Assembly: GCF_009363655.1 (NCBI RefSeq)
Contig: NZ_CP045393.1
Span: forward strand, 868,001-932,000
From: Roseovarius sp. THAF27
GTDB taxonomy: Bacteria; Pseudomonadota; Alphaproteobacteria; Rhodobacterales; Rhodobacteraceae
Length of the DNA stretch: 64,000 bases
Direction: 5' to 3'
The position numbers and the translations under genes were made by a program. The notes below the pieces were generated by a model. It was not told the origin of the DNA. It did not search any database and was given only the letters and a program-made list of their open reading frames with translations. The number at the start of each line of letters is the position of its first letter. Position 1 is the stretch's first letter. Shown here piece by piece: positions 36,462 through 45,621 of this stretch.

Positions 36462-36967
36462 GCCGCGGGCGCCCGGAACCCGTGCAGGTGGTCAAGCAGC
36501 GACGTGACGCGGCCCTGCGCGCGCTGGTCGATGGCGTGCCATACATCCGCTTCATGGGGATCGAGTTCGATCGTCGCGGCGACGAGCTGACGGGGGTCAT
36601 GCCGTTCAACGAAAAGCTGATCGGCAATCCGCTGTTGCCGGCCTTGCACGGTGGCGCCACTTCGGCCTTTCTGGAAGTGACGTCGATCATCACGCTGAGC
36701 TGGGCCATGCTGTGGGACGAGATGGAGTCGGGCGAACTGTCCCTAGAGACGTTCGAGGCAGGATCCCTGCCGCGATTGCCCAAGACCATCGACTTCACCG
36801 TGGACTACCTGCGGTCGGGCCTGCCACGGGATGCCTATGCCCGCGCTGTGGTGACGCGGTCGGGCCGGCGCTATGCGTCCGTACGGGCCGAGGCGTGGCA
36901 GGACAATCGCGCCCGTGCCTTCGCGCAGGCCACGGGGCATTTCCTGATGCCGCGCCGCGATGGCTGA
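36458..36967 (+). CDS. Second PaaI-family hotdog thioesterase
   Basis: A 169-residue protein coupled to the first thioesterase by an ATGA overlap. Its hotdog core has 'PALHGGATSAFLEVTSIITLS' (Gly-Gly loop with Glu in the acid position) and 'IDFTVDYLRSGLPRDAYARAVVTRSGRRYASVRAEAWQDN'. It is longer than the first because of an N-terminal extension (about 1-30, 'VVKQRRDAALRALVDGVPYIRFMGIEF') and an insertion before the second strand pair. The two may form a heteromer, which I infer only from the coupling. Confidence 0.85.
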   Translation: MSRGRPEPVQVVKQRRDAALRALVDGVPYIRFMGIEFDRRGDELTGVMPFNEKLIGNPLLPALHGGATSAFLEVTSIITLSWAMLWDEMESGELSLETFEAGSLPRLPKTIDFTVDYLRSGLPRDAYARAVVTRSGRRYASVRAEAWQDNRARAFAQATGHFLMPRRDG

Positions 36968-38309
36968 GACGCCGCTGGCGATCACGCATAGGCGTGTTCT
37001 CAAGATCGCCGTACCGATCGTGTTGTCCAACGCCACCGTGCCTATTCTGGGCGCGGTGGACACGGGCGTCGTGGGGCAGTTGGGCGAGGCTGTGCCGATC
37101 GGCGCGGTTGGTATCGGTGCGATCATCCTGACCGGGGTTTACTGGGTCTTCGGGTTCCTGCGGATGGGCACGACGGGTCTGACCAGCCAGGCGCACGGTG
37201 CGGGGCGCAGCGGCGAGGTGGCGGCCATGCTGACACGCGCGTTGATGATCGGGCTGGCAGCCGGCCTTTGCATCATCGCGCTGCAAGGTCCCATGTTCGC
37301 GGGTGCCTTCCTTGTGTCGCCGGCCAGCGCCGAAGTCGAGGCGCTGGCGCGGGACTATATGATTGTCCGGGTCTGGAGCGCACCGGCCCTGATCGGGCTC
37401 TACGGCGTCACGGGCTGGCTGATCGCGCTGGAACGCACGCGCGCCGTTCTGGCGCTTCAGGTCGTGATGAACGGAGTCAATATCCTTCTGGATCTATGGT
37501 TCGTGCTGGGGCTGGAGCTTGGCGTAACCGGGGTGGCCTGGGCGACGTTCATCGCCGAATGGTCAGGCCTGCTGCTTGGCCTGTGGCTGTGCCGCGATGC
37601 GTGGGCCGTGCCGGCTTGGCGCGACTGGGGGCGGGTCTTCGACCGCGTACGGCTGGCCCGGATGATGGCGGTGAACCGCGATATCCTGCTACGGTCACTG
37701 GTGCTGCAGGGCATTTTCATCTCCTTCCTGCTGATCGGAGGGGACTTGGGGGATGTCACGCTGGCCGCGAACCAGGTGTTGTTGCAATTCCTGAACATAT
37801 CGTCGCACGCGCTGGACGGTTTCGCCTTCGCCGCCGAGGCGCTCGTGGGGCAGGCATACGGGCAAGGCAGCGTCGCGCGGCTGCGGCGGGGTGCGGTGCT
37901 GGCCAGCATCTGGGCTCTGACCATCGTTCTGCTGATCGCGGTCGCGTTTGCCGTCTGGGGTGGCGCGATCGTCGACCTGATGGCCAAGGCGCCGGAGGTG
38001 CAAGCCGAGGCAAGAACGTACCTGGTCTATGTCTGTATCGCGCCGGTGGTTGGGGTGGCGCCGTTCATGCTGGATGGTATCTTCATCGGCGCGACCCGGG
38101 CGGGAGACATGCGCAACATGATGGCGATAAGCCTTGCGATCTACGTCATGTCGGCCCTGTTGCTGGTACCTTGGCTGGGCAATCACGGGCTGTGGCTGGC
38201 GCTGTTGATCAGCTTCGTGGCGCGGGGTGTAACGCTGTGGATGCGGTATCCCGCGCTCGAAACGTCGGTCGCGCCGGGACCGCAGGCCAGGGCCGCCGCC
38301 GCGCGGTAG
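36960..38309 (+). CDS. MATE-family multidrug/metabolite exporter (DinF-like)
   Basis: A 449-residue polytopic membrane protein with 12 predicted helices in two similar halves. The N-half starts 'ITHRRVLKIAVPIVLSNATVPILGAVDTGVVGQLG', the DinF-type signature, followed by 'VFGFLRMGTTGLTSQAHGAG'. The second half has 'HALDGFAFAAEALVGQAYGQG'. MATE proteins export cationic drugs or metabolites using Na+ or H+. Its start overlaps the second thioesterase gene by eight bases. Confidence 0.93.
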   Translation: MAETPLAITHRRVLKIAVPIVLSNATVPILGAVDTGVVGQLGEAVPIGAVGIGAIILTGVYWVFGFLRMGTTGLTSQAHGAGRSGEVAAMLTRALMIGLAAGLCIIALQGPMFAGAFLVSPASAEVEALARDYMIVRVWSAPALIGLYGVTGWLIALERTRAVLALQVVMNGVNILLDLWFVLGLELGVTGVAWATFIAEWSGLLLGLWLCRDAWAVPAWRDWGRVFDRVRLARMMAVNRDILLRSLVLQGIFISFLLIGGDLGDVTLAANQVLLQFLNISSHALDGFAFAAEALVGQAYGQGSVARLRRGAVLASIWALTIVLLIAVAFAVWGGAIVDLMAKAPEVQAEARTYLVYVCIAPVVGVAPFMLDGIFIGATRAGDMRNMMAISLAIYVMSALLLVPWLGNHGLWLALLISFVARGVTLWMRYPALETSVAPGPQARAAAAR

Positions 38310-38397
38310 AAATTTGATCAAATAATATTTCACGTCTGGAAAACCTTTACGGTCGCGGCAATGGTTCGCGGACCAAACACCTCCAGGAGATACCGTC

Positions 38398-39393
38398 ATG
38401 CCCCAACCGCCGATCCGCGTTGCCATCAACGGCTTTGGACGTATTGGCCGGACGTTGCTGCGGATCCTGCTGCGCGACGCCAGGGACTTCGAACTGGTCG
38501 CGATCAACGACATCGAGCCCTTGAGCACCTGCGCCTACCTCTTCCAGTTCGACAGCGTGTTCGGGCCATGGCCGGAAGAGGTGCGCACGGACGGTCAAGT
38601 CCTGGTCGTGGGCGGCCGGCGCATTCCCTTCCACGCCGAGCCGGACCTGCGACGTATCGATTTGCAGGGGGTCGATGTCGTGCTGGAATGCACAGGAATG
38701 GGCGGAAAACGCGCCGTGGCGGAACGCGGGCTGGACGCCGGCGCGCGCAAGGTCCTGGTCTCGGGCCCCTCTGCGGAGGCGGACGTAACGCTGGTCATGG
38801 GCGCCAATGACGAACACCTGGGCGATGAACGCATCGTTTCGAACGCGTCCTGCACGACCAACGCTCTGGCCCCGCTGGCGCGGCTGCTGGACGAGGCGTT
38901 CGGACTGGTAAGCGGTCAGATGACCACGGTACATTGCTATACCGGCAGCCAGCCCACGGTCGACAAACCCCGCGCCGCGCCCGAGCGGAGCCGCGCCGCG
39001 GCTCTGTCGATGGTGCCCACGACGACCAGTGCGCAGGACCAGACGGGGCTTGTCCTGCCGCATCTGAAAGGCCGGATCGAGGCGCGGGCCATCCGCGTGC
39101 CCACCGCCAGCGTGTCTTGCATCGACCTGACGGTCCAGACGCGCGAGGCGGTCACGTCGGACGGGGTGAACGACGTTCTGAAAGCGGCGGCGCAACCGGG
39201 CGGCGTATTCGGCTGGACGGAGCAGCCCTTGGTCAGTTCCGATCTGCGCGGGCGGGCGGAGTCGCTCGTGTTGGTCGGCCCGGAAACCAGCGTGTCGGCG
39301 GGCGGGTTGCTGCGGGTATTCGGCTGGTACGACAACGAATGGGGTTTTTCATGCCGGATGCTGGACATGGCCCGACGGATGGCGGCGCGGTGA
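38398..39393 (+). CDS. Type I glyceraldehyde-3-phosphate dehydrogenase, divergent form
   Basis: A 331-residue GAPDH. The NAD-binding Gly motif 'VAINGFGRIGRTLLR', the active-site 'IVSNASCTTNALAPLARLLD' (catalytic Cys about 152) and the C-terminal 'WYDNEWGFSCRMLDMA' are intact. The catalytic His segment reads 'TTVHCYTGSQPTVDKPR', unlike the common 'TIHAYTNDQ' or 'HSYTGDQ' of housekeeping GapA, so this is an accessory subfamily. CAGGAGAT precedes the ATG. It stands alone, with no pgk or tkt next to it, so a role outside main glycolysis/gluconeogenesis is possible. Confidence 0.88.
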   Translation: MPQPPIRVAINGFGRIGRTLLRILLRDARDFELVAINDIEPLSTCAYLFQFDSVFGPWPEEVRTDGQVLVVGGRRIPFHAEPDLRRIDLQGVDVVLECTGMGGKRAVAERGLDAGARKVLVSGPSAEADVTLVMGANDEHLGDERIVSNASCTTNALAPLARLLDEAFGLVSGQMTTVHCYTGSQPTVDKPRAAPERSRAAALSMVPTTTSAQDQTGLVLPHLKGRIEARAIRVPTASVSCIDLTVQTREAVTSDGVNDVLKAAAQPGGVFGWTEQPLVSSDLRGRAESLVLVGPETSVSAGGLLRVFGWYDNEWGFSCRMLDMARRMAAR

Positions 39394-39419
39394 CGAGATT
39401 ATTCGTACGAGTAATCTCG
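39394..39419. repeat. 26-bp near-perfect palindrome after the GAPDH gene
   Basis: CGAGATTATTCGT-ACGAGTAATCTCG is self-complementary except for one position that would be a G-U pair in RNA. It begins within the GAPDH stop codon region and has no U-run. It may be a transcript-stabilising hairpin or a protein binding site (core TCGTACGA). Confidence 0.6.
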
Positions 39420-39465
39420 GGGCAGGCCGCGCGCGGTGTTGCGTGCCGACCATTCCGACGAAGGA

Positions 39466-40131
39466 TCAGTCGTCGAGCGGGTCGATCAAGTCCGGCCCGC
39501 TGGCGCGGTTGGAATTGACCTTCTGGTCCACGCGGTAGAAGTCCAGCGCGTCATCCGGGGCCGCCGTCATCAAGGTCGCGGCGCCGTGGCCCGCTTCGCC
39601 GAGCCAGAGCGGCCAGTCCTTTTCGGCCAGGATCACCGGCATGCGGTGATGGATCTTCGACATCGGCCCATTGGCCCCGGTGGTGACGATGGCGCAGGTG
39701 GTCAGCGGCGCATCGCCCTTGTCCCAGGACTGATAGACCCCGGCGAAGGCCAGCGCCTCGCCCCGGGCCGGATGGATGAACCAGGGCAGGCGATTGCCGT
39801 CCGCGTCCTTGGTCCATTCATAAAAGCCGCTGGCCGGGATCAGGCAGCGCCGCTCGCGGGCCGCCGCGCGGAAGGCGGGCTTTTCCGCGATGGTCTCGGC
39901 GCGCGCGTTGATCAGCAGCGGGCCGTCATTGGGTGTCTTGTACCAGTGCGGGAGGAAGCCCCAGCGCATCGACCCGAGCTGCCGGTCGGTGCCGTCCGAG
40001 GTCACTACGTGCACATCGTTGGTCGGACAGACGTTGTAATTGGGAACCGCTGGCAAATCGTTAACGGGGCGCGCGGCAAAGAGCTGGGCCATGGCGTCCT
40101 GCGGCAGGGTGACGGCGAAACGTCCGCACAT
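39466..40131 (-). CDS. SRAP-domain protein (YedK/HMCES family)
   Basis: A 221-residue SRAP protein that forms a covalent thiazolidine link with abasic sites in single-stranded DNA. The N-terminal Cys that becomes residue 1 after Met removal is present ('MCGRFAVTL'). 'PNYNVCPTNDVHVV', 'RWGFLPHWYK', 'LINARAETIAEKPAFRAAARERRCLIPASGFYEW' and the catalytic His in 'IHHRMPVILAEKDW' complete the family pattern. The next gene upstream in the same direction is the methyltransferase at 40136, with 4 bp between. Confidence 0.94.
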   Translation of the reverse strand: MCGRFAVTLPQDAMAQLFAARPVNDLPAVPNYNVCPTNDVHVVTSDGTDRQLGSMRWGFLPHWYKTPNDGPLLINARAETIAEKPAFRAAARERRCLIPASGFYEWTKDADGNRLPWFIHPARGEALAFAGVYQSWDKGDAPLTTCAIVTTGANGPMSKIHHRMPVILAEKDWPLWLGEAGHGAATLMTAAPDDALDFYRVDQKVNSNRASGPDLIDPLDD

Positions 40132-40135
40132 CGGC

Positions 40136-41323
40136 CTACCTCAGCACGTTCGAGTAGAGCAGCATGCCCCAGGGCAACAGCGCCTTTTCGACCTGGCTCC
40201 AGAGCCCGCCAAAGGTGATCGGGTCCAGGCCGGCATGCGCTGCGATATCCTGCAGTCTGCGGCGACCGTCGATGGCGGCAAGCAGGGCGGCGGCCTGTCG
40301 GGGCAGGGCGAGCTTGCCCTTGATCCCGTCGGTGTCGAGCGCGGGCGCCTGCCCTTGCGCCACGGCGCGCGCCAGTTGCGCGGGGTGCACGCCCTTCAGA
40401 TGCGGTACCAGCGTGCGCGTCTTTCCCGAGGCCACCGGGCGGCGCCTATCGGTGGCATAACCCGTGTGAGTGCGGATCGTGCCGTTCAGCTTTTCGGCCA
40501 CGGCCATCGCCGCGACCGGGTCCATCCCCGCAGGCACGGGTGCCAAACGCGCGAGGTCATAGAGGATCGGAACGGTGAAGCCCGCAAAGGACCAGCCTGT
40601 GCGGTCGAGCGTGTCGGCCAGCGATTGCACGTCATAGGCGCGGTCGGTGCTGTGCAGCAGCAGGTCGTAAAACCCCGCGTCGCCGTTCTTGTGATCGTTG
40701 AGATTGGGGTTCGACTTGAAGGGATGGCCCGCGGGCAAGCTTTCGACGACCTTTCTTGCAGCCTTCAGCCGGTCTTTCGGAGGGCTGTCGCTGTAAAGCG
40801 CGGCGAACGCCTCTTGCAGGGGGTAGACGCCAGAGCGGCCATAGGGGGCATAGACCATGAAGCCCATGCCGCCGCCGGGGGCGAGGGCCGCGCGCAGGGC
40901 GTTGAAGCCCGCATCGGGGTCGGGCAGATGGTGCAGCACGCCACAACAGTCGATGTAATCGAACGGGCCATGATCGCCCGCGTCCAGCAGGCTGCCGGTG
41001 ACGAAGGTGAGGCTGTTCAGCCCGCGGGTCTTTGCCCGTGCCTCGGCCACCTTTCGCGAGGCGCTGGAGAGGTCGATATAGGTTGCCTCGAAAGGCTTGC
41101 CGTATTGCGTGAGCAGCGTCGTCAGCTGGATCAGCCCGTCGCCGGTGCCGCCACCGGCCACGAGGATGCGCAGCGGCTGCGACCAGTCCCGCTGACCGCC
41201 GAAGACGTAATGGTCGATCTCCTGCGGCAGCGAGGGCGAGCCGGTGATCAGGCGCTTTTTCTCGTCCCTCGGATCCCGCTCGGGATAGGGAAAGGCCTCG
41301 TACTGGTCGCGCACCTTGTTCAT
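40136..41323 (-). CDS. SAM-dependent methyltransferase with C-terminal domain
   Basis: A 395-residue protein. It opens with 'VRDQYEAFPYPERDPRDEKKRLI', a motif seen in a family of methyltransferases of unknown target. The SAM fold follows: 'ILVAGGGTGDGLIQLTTLL' (motif I, about 52-70), 'ATYIDLSSASRKVAEAR' and 'FDYIDCCGVLHHLPDPDAGFNALRAALAPGGGMGFMVYAPYGRSG'. The C-terminal 130 residues contain a small PqqD- or winged-helix-like part ('LPRQAAALLAAIDGRRRLQDIAAHAGL'). It is probably co-transcribed with the SRAP gene. Confidence 0.85.
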   Translation of the reverse strand: MNKVRDQYEAFPYPERDPRDEKKRLITGSPSLPQEIDHYVFGGQRDWSQPLRILVAGGGTGDGLIQLTTLLTQYGKPFEATYIDLSSASRKVAEARAKTRGLNSLTFVTGSLLDAGDHGPFDYIDCCGVLHHLPDPDAGFNALRAALAPGGGMGFMVYAPYGRSGVYPLQEAFAALYSDSPPKDRLKAARKVVESLPAGHPFKSNPNLNDHKNGDAGFYDLLLHSTDRAYDVQSLADTLDRTGWSFAGFTVPILYDLARLAPVPAGMDPVAAMAVAEKLNGTIRTHTGYATDRRRPVASGKTRTLVPHLKGVHPAQLARAVAQGQAPALDTDGIKGKLALPRQAAALLAAIDGRRRLQDIAAHAGLDPITFGGLWSQVEKALLPWGMLLYSNVLR

Positions 41324-41380
41324 GGCGCCTTTTATGCCGCGTGCCGCCCGGATTGCAAAGCCGAACCGGCGCGCGTCACG

Positions 41381-42940
41381 TCACTGTCCGGTCTGTCGGA
41401 TGCGGCCGTCCGTCATGGGCGAGACGGGAGAGTTCTGCGCGAAATACTCGGCCAGCACATCGGCCACGTCGGGGCCGAAATCATAGGCGTCGGCGGCGTC
41501 GCGCAGCATCGAATAGCCGTCGCCCCCGTTGCGGAGGTAATCGTTCGACACGGCGAGATAATCGCGTTCGGGATCAAGAGGTTCGCCGTCGACGGTTACC
41601 TCCGTGATGCGGCTGCCGACCTCGGCGGAGGGATCGAAGACGAAGGTCATCCCGGCCACTTGCGGAAAGCGTCCCGCACCCTCGCCCACCTGGCTGACGC
41701 CATTTTCCAGCGCCTCTTTCAGCGTGGCGCCGTCGATGCGGAAGGTCGAGAGCGTGTTCTGGAAGGGCAGCACGGTCAGCACCTCGCCCATCGTGACAGG
41801 ACCCGCGTCGATCGATGCGCGCACGCCGCCCCCGTTCATCAGTGCGACCTGAACGCCCTGATCGGCCACGCGGGCCAGCATCGCCTCGGCCACGGCATTG
41901 CCCATGGCGCATTCGGCCACGCGGCAGGCGTCGCGGTCGCCGCTGATGGCGTCGGCGGCTTCTGCCACGACCTTGTTGCGGATCTCTTCCAGCGGCTTGG
42001 CGGCCTCCTGGATGCGCGAGACGATGTCGGCATCCTCGGCCACGGCGGCGTCCATGATCAGGGGATTGCCTATGGCGGAGATGACCTCGCCCGCGTCGTT
42101 GAAGACAACGTCCAAACGGCCCAGGAACTTGCCGTAGGCATAGGCCTGCACGATGGCGGTATCGCCCACCATCGTGGGGTAGGGACCTGCGGCGTCGGGG
42201 TCGTCATTGGCCAGGTATGTGTTGGAATGGCCGCCCACGATCACGTCGACGCCGGTGGTTTCGCGCGCCACGCGCTGATCGACGCCATAGCCGGAATGCG
42301 ACAGCACGATGATCTTGTCGATGCCCTCTTCGGTCAGCCTGTCGACCTGGTGCTGCACGGCATCGACGGGATCGGTGAAGATGATGTTGGGGCCAGGGCT
42401 GGCCAGTTCGTCGGTGTCCTGCGGCGTGAGCCCGATCAGGCCGATCTTTTCGCCGCCGCGCTCGATGATGGTCGACTTCTGCAGGACATCCTTGAGCAGG
42501 CCCTCGCGGCTGACATCGGCGTTGGACATCAGCACGGGAAAGTCGACCGCGTCCATGAAACCGCGCAGCACCTCGGGTCCGTCGTCGAATTCGTGATTGC
42601 CCACGGTCATCGCGTCGTAGCCCAGGCGGTTCATCATCTCGGCGGCCAGCTTGCCCTTGTAATAGTTGTAGAAAAGCGTGCCCTGGAACTGGTCCCCGCC
42701 ATCGAAGAGCACCGGGTTGGGCGCGTCGGCACGGGCCTGCTCGATCGCCGTGGCAAGCCGCGCGGAACCGCCGAAGCACTCGCCGGCCTCGTTGTCTTCT
42801 GGCGCGCAGGTGGAATTGTACTTGCTGATCGGCTCGAACCGGGCGTGAAAATCGTTGGTGTGCAAGATGTTGAGCGTATACTCGGCCTGTGCCGCGGTGG
42901 CGGTCAGAAGGCCGGACAGGGCAAGGGGAATGAAGCGCAT
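41381..42940 (-). CDS. Periplasmic 5'-nucleotidase / 2',3'-cyclic phosphodiesterase (UshA family)
   Basis: A 519-residue exported enzyme. The ATG at 42940 has AGGAG upstream and gives the signal peptide 'MRFIPLALSGLLTATAAQA'. The calcineurin-like metal site is seen in 'LNILHTNDFHARFEP', 'LFDGGDQFQGTLF', 'AMTVGNHEFDDG', 'IIVLSHSGYGVDQ' and 'VDVIVGGHSNTYL'. The C-terminal nucleotidase domain has 'ALMNGGGVRASIDAG' and 'GGDGYSM'. It releases nucleosides from nucleotides in the periplasm, which fits the intracellular salvage operon at 17-21 kb. A 5-Cys pattern near the start ('CAPEDNEAGEC') may form a disulfide. Confidence 0.92.
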   Translation of the reverse strand: MRFIPLALSGLLTATAAQAEYTLNILHTNDFHARFEPISKYNSTCAPEDNEAGECFGGSARLATAIEQARADAPNPVLFDGGDQFQGTLFYNYYKGKLAAEMMNRLGYDAMTVGNHEFDDGPEVLRGFMDAVDFPVLMSNADVSREGLLKDVLQKSTIIERGGEKIGLIGLTPQDTDELASPGPNIIFTDPVDAVQHQVDRLTEEGIDKIIVLSHSGYGVDQRVARETTGVDVIVGGHSNTYLANDDPDAAGPYPTMVGDTAIVQAYAYGKFLGRLDVVFNDAGEVISAIGNPLIMDAAVAEDADIVSRIQEAAKPLEEIRNKVVAEAADAISGDRDACRVAECAMGNAVAEAMLARVADQGVQVALMNGGGVRASIDAGPVTMGEVLTVLPFQNTLSTFRIDGATLKEALENGVSQVGEGAGRFPQVAGMTFVFDPSAEVGSRITEVTVDGEPLDPERDYLAVSNDYLRNGGDGYSMLRDAADAYDFGPDVADVLAEYFAQNSPVSPMTDGRIRQTGQ

Positions 42941-43042
42941 CGGCAAGTCTCCTGGATGAATGCAGCCAGAGTGCGGCAGGGAGCGCAGGGCGTCAAAGCC
43001 AATCTGCTTGACCATGGCACGGCGGCGGGGCATCACCGAGGC

Positions 43043-43381
43043 ATGCTAATTTACAAGATTTTTCGCGCAGACGAATGGGCCGCGTTGCGGTCCGACGGGG
43101 AAACCCGCGGGGCACAGGTGGACGTGGCCGATGGCTATATCCATTTCTCGACGCCCGCCCAGGCGCCCGAGACGGCGGCCAGGCATTTCAAGGGGGAAGA
43201 CGACCTTGTGCTGGTGGCGGTCGAGACCGACCGGCTGGGCGATGACCTGACCTGGGAGATGTCCCGCGGAGGTGACAAGTTTCCCCATCTTTACAGGGTT
43301 TTGCGACTGGACGACGTGGTCTGGGCGCAACCTTTGCCGCTGGTCGACGGCGCGCATCAGTTTCCGGCGGGCGCGGTATGA
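43043..43381 (+). CDS. DUF952 family protein
   Basis: A 112-residue cytosolic protein matching DUF952: '[47 protein letters not shown]' (1-50), then '[38 protein letters not shown]'. The pattern 'DGYIHFST...T' and 'FPHLY' is conserved. The biochemical role is unknown. Relatives are sometimes noted as glutathione S-transferase-like or ADP-ribosyl-related, without proof. Its stop overlaps the pyrD start (ATGA). Confidence 0.9.
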   Translation: MLIYKIFRADEWAALRSDGETRGAQVDVADGYIHFSTPAQAPETAARHFKGEDDLVLVAVETDRLGDDLTWEMSRGGDKFPHLYRVLRLDDVVWAQPLPLVDGAHQFPAGAV

Positions 43382-44436
43382 GACTGGCCGACCGGATCGG
43401 TCTGGGGCTGATGCACCGGATGGATCCGGAACGCGCGCACGGACTGGCGCTGCAGGCGTTGCGGGCGGGGCTGGTGCCGTTGCCGGGACTGGTCACGTCG
43501 GCGCGGTTGCGCTGCGAGGTGGCGGGCCTGCGGCTGGCCAATCCGATCGGGCTGGCGGCCGGGTTCGACAAGAACGCGGTGGCCCTTTCGCCGCTGTCGC
43601 GGGCCGGATTCGGGTTCGTCGAGGCGGGGGCCGTGACGCCGAAGCCGCAGGCGGGCAACTCCAAGCCGAGGCTGTTCCGGCTGTCCGACGATCGCGCCGT
43701 CATCAACCGTTTCGGGTTCAACAACAAGGGGATGGAGGATGTCGTCGCACGGCTGGCGGCACGTCCGCGCGACGCTGTGCTGGGGTTGAACCTCGGGGCC
43801 AACAAGGACAGCGCCGACCGGGCCGAGGATTTTGCCCGCGTGCTGTCGCGGTGCGGCCCGCACCTGGATTTCGCCACCGTCAACGTATCGAGCCCCAACA
43901 CCGAGAAGCTGCGCGATCTGCAAGGGGCCGAGGCCCTGTCGGCGCTGCTGAAAGGCGTGATGGAGGCGCGCGACTGGCTGGAGCGCCCGATCCCGGTGTT
44001 CCTGAAAATCGCGCCTGATCTCAGTGACTTGGAGCTGTCCGAGGTGGCCGATGTGGCGCAGGCGGGTGGTGTCGCCGCAATCATCGCCACCAATACGACG
44101 CTTGACCGAAGCGGGTTGCAAAGCCCGATGCGGGACGAGGCGGGCGGGCTGTCCGGGGCGCCCCTGTTCGAGCGGTCGACGAGGGTACTGGCGCGGCTGT
44201 CCGAACTGACCGACGGGCGGATGCCGTTGATCGGTGTGGGCGGGATCGGAAGTGCCGGGCAGGCGCTGGAGAAAATCCGAGCCGGGGCGAGTGCGGTCCA
44301 GCTGTATTCGGCGCTGGTCTACGAGGGGATTGGACTGGTCGAACGGATCGCGCTGGGACTTGACAAGCTTTTGGAAGATAAGGGTTATTCCAACATTTCA
44401 GATGCAGTTGGAACGGGACGGGACGCATGGCTTTGA
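43378..44436 (+). CDS. pyrD: Dihydroorotate dehydrogenase (quinone), class 2
   Basis: A 352-residue FMN enzyme of pyrimidine synthesis that passes electrons to membrane quinone. The N-terminal amphipathic extension '[34 protein letters not shown]' defines class 2. FMN motifs are '[13 protein letters not shown]', '[14 protein letters not shown]', '[12 protein letters not shown]', the catalytic Ser in '[16 protein letters not shown]', and '[34 protein letters not shown]'. It is coupled with DUF952 upstream and arsC downstream. Confidence 0.97.
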   Translation: MRLADRIGLGLMHRMDPERAHGLALQALRAGLVPLPGLVTSARLRCEVAGLRLANPIGLAAGFDKNAVALSPLSRAGFGFVEAGAVTPKPQAGNSKPRLFRLSDDRAVINRFGFNNKGMEDVVARLAARPRDAVLGLNLGANKDSADRAEDFARVLSRCGPHLDFATVNVSSPNTEKLRDLQGAEALSALLKGVMEARDWLERPIPVFLKIAPDLSDLELSEVADVAQAGGVAAIIATNTTLDRSGLQSPMRDEAGGLSGAPLFERSTRVLARLSELTDGRMPLIGVGGIGSAGQALEKIRAGASAVQLYSALVYEGIGLVERIALGLDKLLEDKGYSNISDAVGTGRDAWL

Positions 44437-44774
44437 TCGAGATATGGCACAATCCACGCTGTTCGAAATCGCGGCAGACACTGGCCTTGTTGCAGGAGCG
44501 TGGCTGCGACCTGCGGGTGCGCCGCTATCTCGAGGATGCACCGGAAGTCGCGGAGTTGCGCGACGTGCTCGACCGTCTGGGCATTCGCGCCAAGGATCTG
44601 ATCCGCAAGGGAGAATCCCGGTTCAAGGAGCTGGGCCTGACCCCGGACAGCCCGGAAGAGGTGTTGCTGGCCGCCATGGCCGCGCATCCGATCCTGATCG
44701 AGCGCCCGGTCGTTTTCGCGGGTGACAAGGCTGCAATCGGCCGGCCGCCGGCCGCGGTCCTGGAGATCCTCTGA
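44427..44774 (+). CDS. ArsC/Spx-family arsenate reductase-like protein
   Basis: A 115-residue thioredoxin-fold protein. The active-site loop '[22 protein letters not shown]' (Cys about residue 12) matches glutaredoxin-coupled arsenate reductases (ArsC). The three Arg needed by true ArsC are not all evident ('[22 protein letters not shown]' contains one), so arsenate activity is likely but unproven. It overlaps the end of pyrD by ten bases, a chromosomal setting without other ars genes. Confidence 0.87.
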   Translation: MALIEIWHNPRCSKSRQTLALLQERGCDLRVRRYLEDAPEVAELRDVLDRLGIRAKDLIRKGESRFKELGLTPDSPEEVLLAAMAAHPILIERPVVFAGDKAAIGRPPAAVLEIL

Positions 44775-44822
44775 CGGTTTTTCGAATCACGGGTTAATGC
44801 CGTGGAAACCGGCGAAACCGGC

Positions 44823-44865
44823 ACGTCGGTATCGCGTCGGTATCCGGGTGGTATCGCGACGGTGC
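44823..44865 (+). repeat. 43-bp dispersed repeat, copy B
   Basis: This matches 9350-9392 (minus strand) at 39 of 43 bases. It consists of successive 11-base units GTCGGTATCGC, GTCGGTATCCG and GGTGGTATCGC followed by a partial GACGGTGCGG. It lies 48 bp after the arsC stop. Confidence 0.8.
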
Positions 44866-44936
44866 GGTTTATCCGGATCCGCGGCATGAGCGAACCGCGC
44901 GGTGCGCAGCGCCGAGACCCTGTCCGCCGCGCATGA

Positions 44937-44970
44937 AAAAGGCGCCTGCCGTTCGGGGACGGCAGGCGCC
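44937..44970 (-). terminator. Terminator of the first outer-membrane protein gene
   Basis: GGCGCCTGCCGT-TCGGGG-ACGGCAGGCGCC is a perfect 12-bp stem. On the minus strand it is followed by four T residues. It lies 54 bp beyond the stop of the leftward gene at 45025. Confidence 0.85.
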
Positions 44971-45024
44971 TTGATCTGTCAGTCCGGCCCGGCATGCGTG
45001 CCGGGCGGGATCGTTGCTGCCCGA

Positions 45025-45621
45025 TCAGAAGCGGAAGGTGCCGCGCAGCTGAACCGTGGTCGGCTCGACATCGGCGTTGGTGCCGTTGAAGTTGTCGAAC
45101 TCGTGGTAGAGCAGTTCGCCGCCGAGCGAGAAGTTGTCGGTGACCATCGTCTCGTAGCCTGCGCCGACGAAATAGCCGTCATCGTCGCCGAGGTTGTCGG
45201 TGTACGCCTTGGCATAGCCGCCGGTGCCGTAGATCAGGCCGTTGCCCAGCTTGTAGCCGGCGCGCAGCTTGGCGCGGAAGATGTTCTCCAGGTCGACCTG
45301 CGGGTTCGGCGCGGTCGAGACTTCGGCATCGGTGAAGTCGTAGTCGATGCTGCTGCCGAGCACGAAGTCGCCGAAATCGTAGTCGTAGCCGACGAAGAGA
45401 CCGCCGATGACGGTTTCGTCGCCGCCGGAGATGTTGGAATCGAGGTTGTTGTAGCCCAGTTGCACACCGCCGTAGAGGCCGGTCCAGTTGGGGGTCACGG
45501 CGGCCGGGGGCGGCGGCGGCGGTGCGACGACGTCGTCTTGTACCGGCGTCAGGTTGCCGGCGAATGCGGGCGCGGCGACAAGTGCGAAGGCGGCCGCGAA
45601 GAGAGGGGCAGTGCGTTTCAT
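45025..45621 (-). CDS. Outer-membrane beta-barrel protein (first of a tandem pair)
   Basis: A 198-residue protein with a signal peptide (MKRTAPLFAAAFALVAAPAFA), a Pro-rich linker ('VAPPPPPPAAVTP') and a small beta barrel. The barrel has alternating strands such as 'WTGLYGGVQLGYNNLD', 'IGGLFVGYDYDFGDFVLGSSIDYDFTD' and 'KLRAGYKLGNGLIYGTGGYAKAYTD', and it ends in 'VQLRGTFRF' with the C-terminal Phe required for BamA insertion. It resembles the OmpA-like/porin-family 8-stranded barrels (COG3637). It is clearly a paralogue of the gene at 45970. Function is unknown, perhaps a surface or adhesion protein. Confidence 0.88.
   Translation of the reverse strand: MKRTAPLFAAAFALVAAPAFAGNLTPVQDDVVAPPPPPPAAVTPNWTGLYGGVQLGYNNLDSNISGGDETVIGGLFVGYDYDFGDFVLGSSIDYDFTDAEVSTAPNPQVDLENIFRAKLRAGYKLGNGLIYGTGGYAKAYTDNLGDDDGYFVGAGYETMVTDNFSLGGELLYHEFDNFNGTNADVEPTTVQLRGTFRF

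Noticed and set aside
40040..43381. Open frame of more than 1,100 codons on the plus strand
   Set aside because: It is antisense to the SRAP, methyltransferase and nucleotidase genes, which all have clear families. Its composition is the mirror image of GC-rich codon bias.
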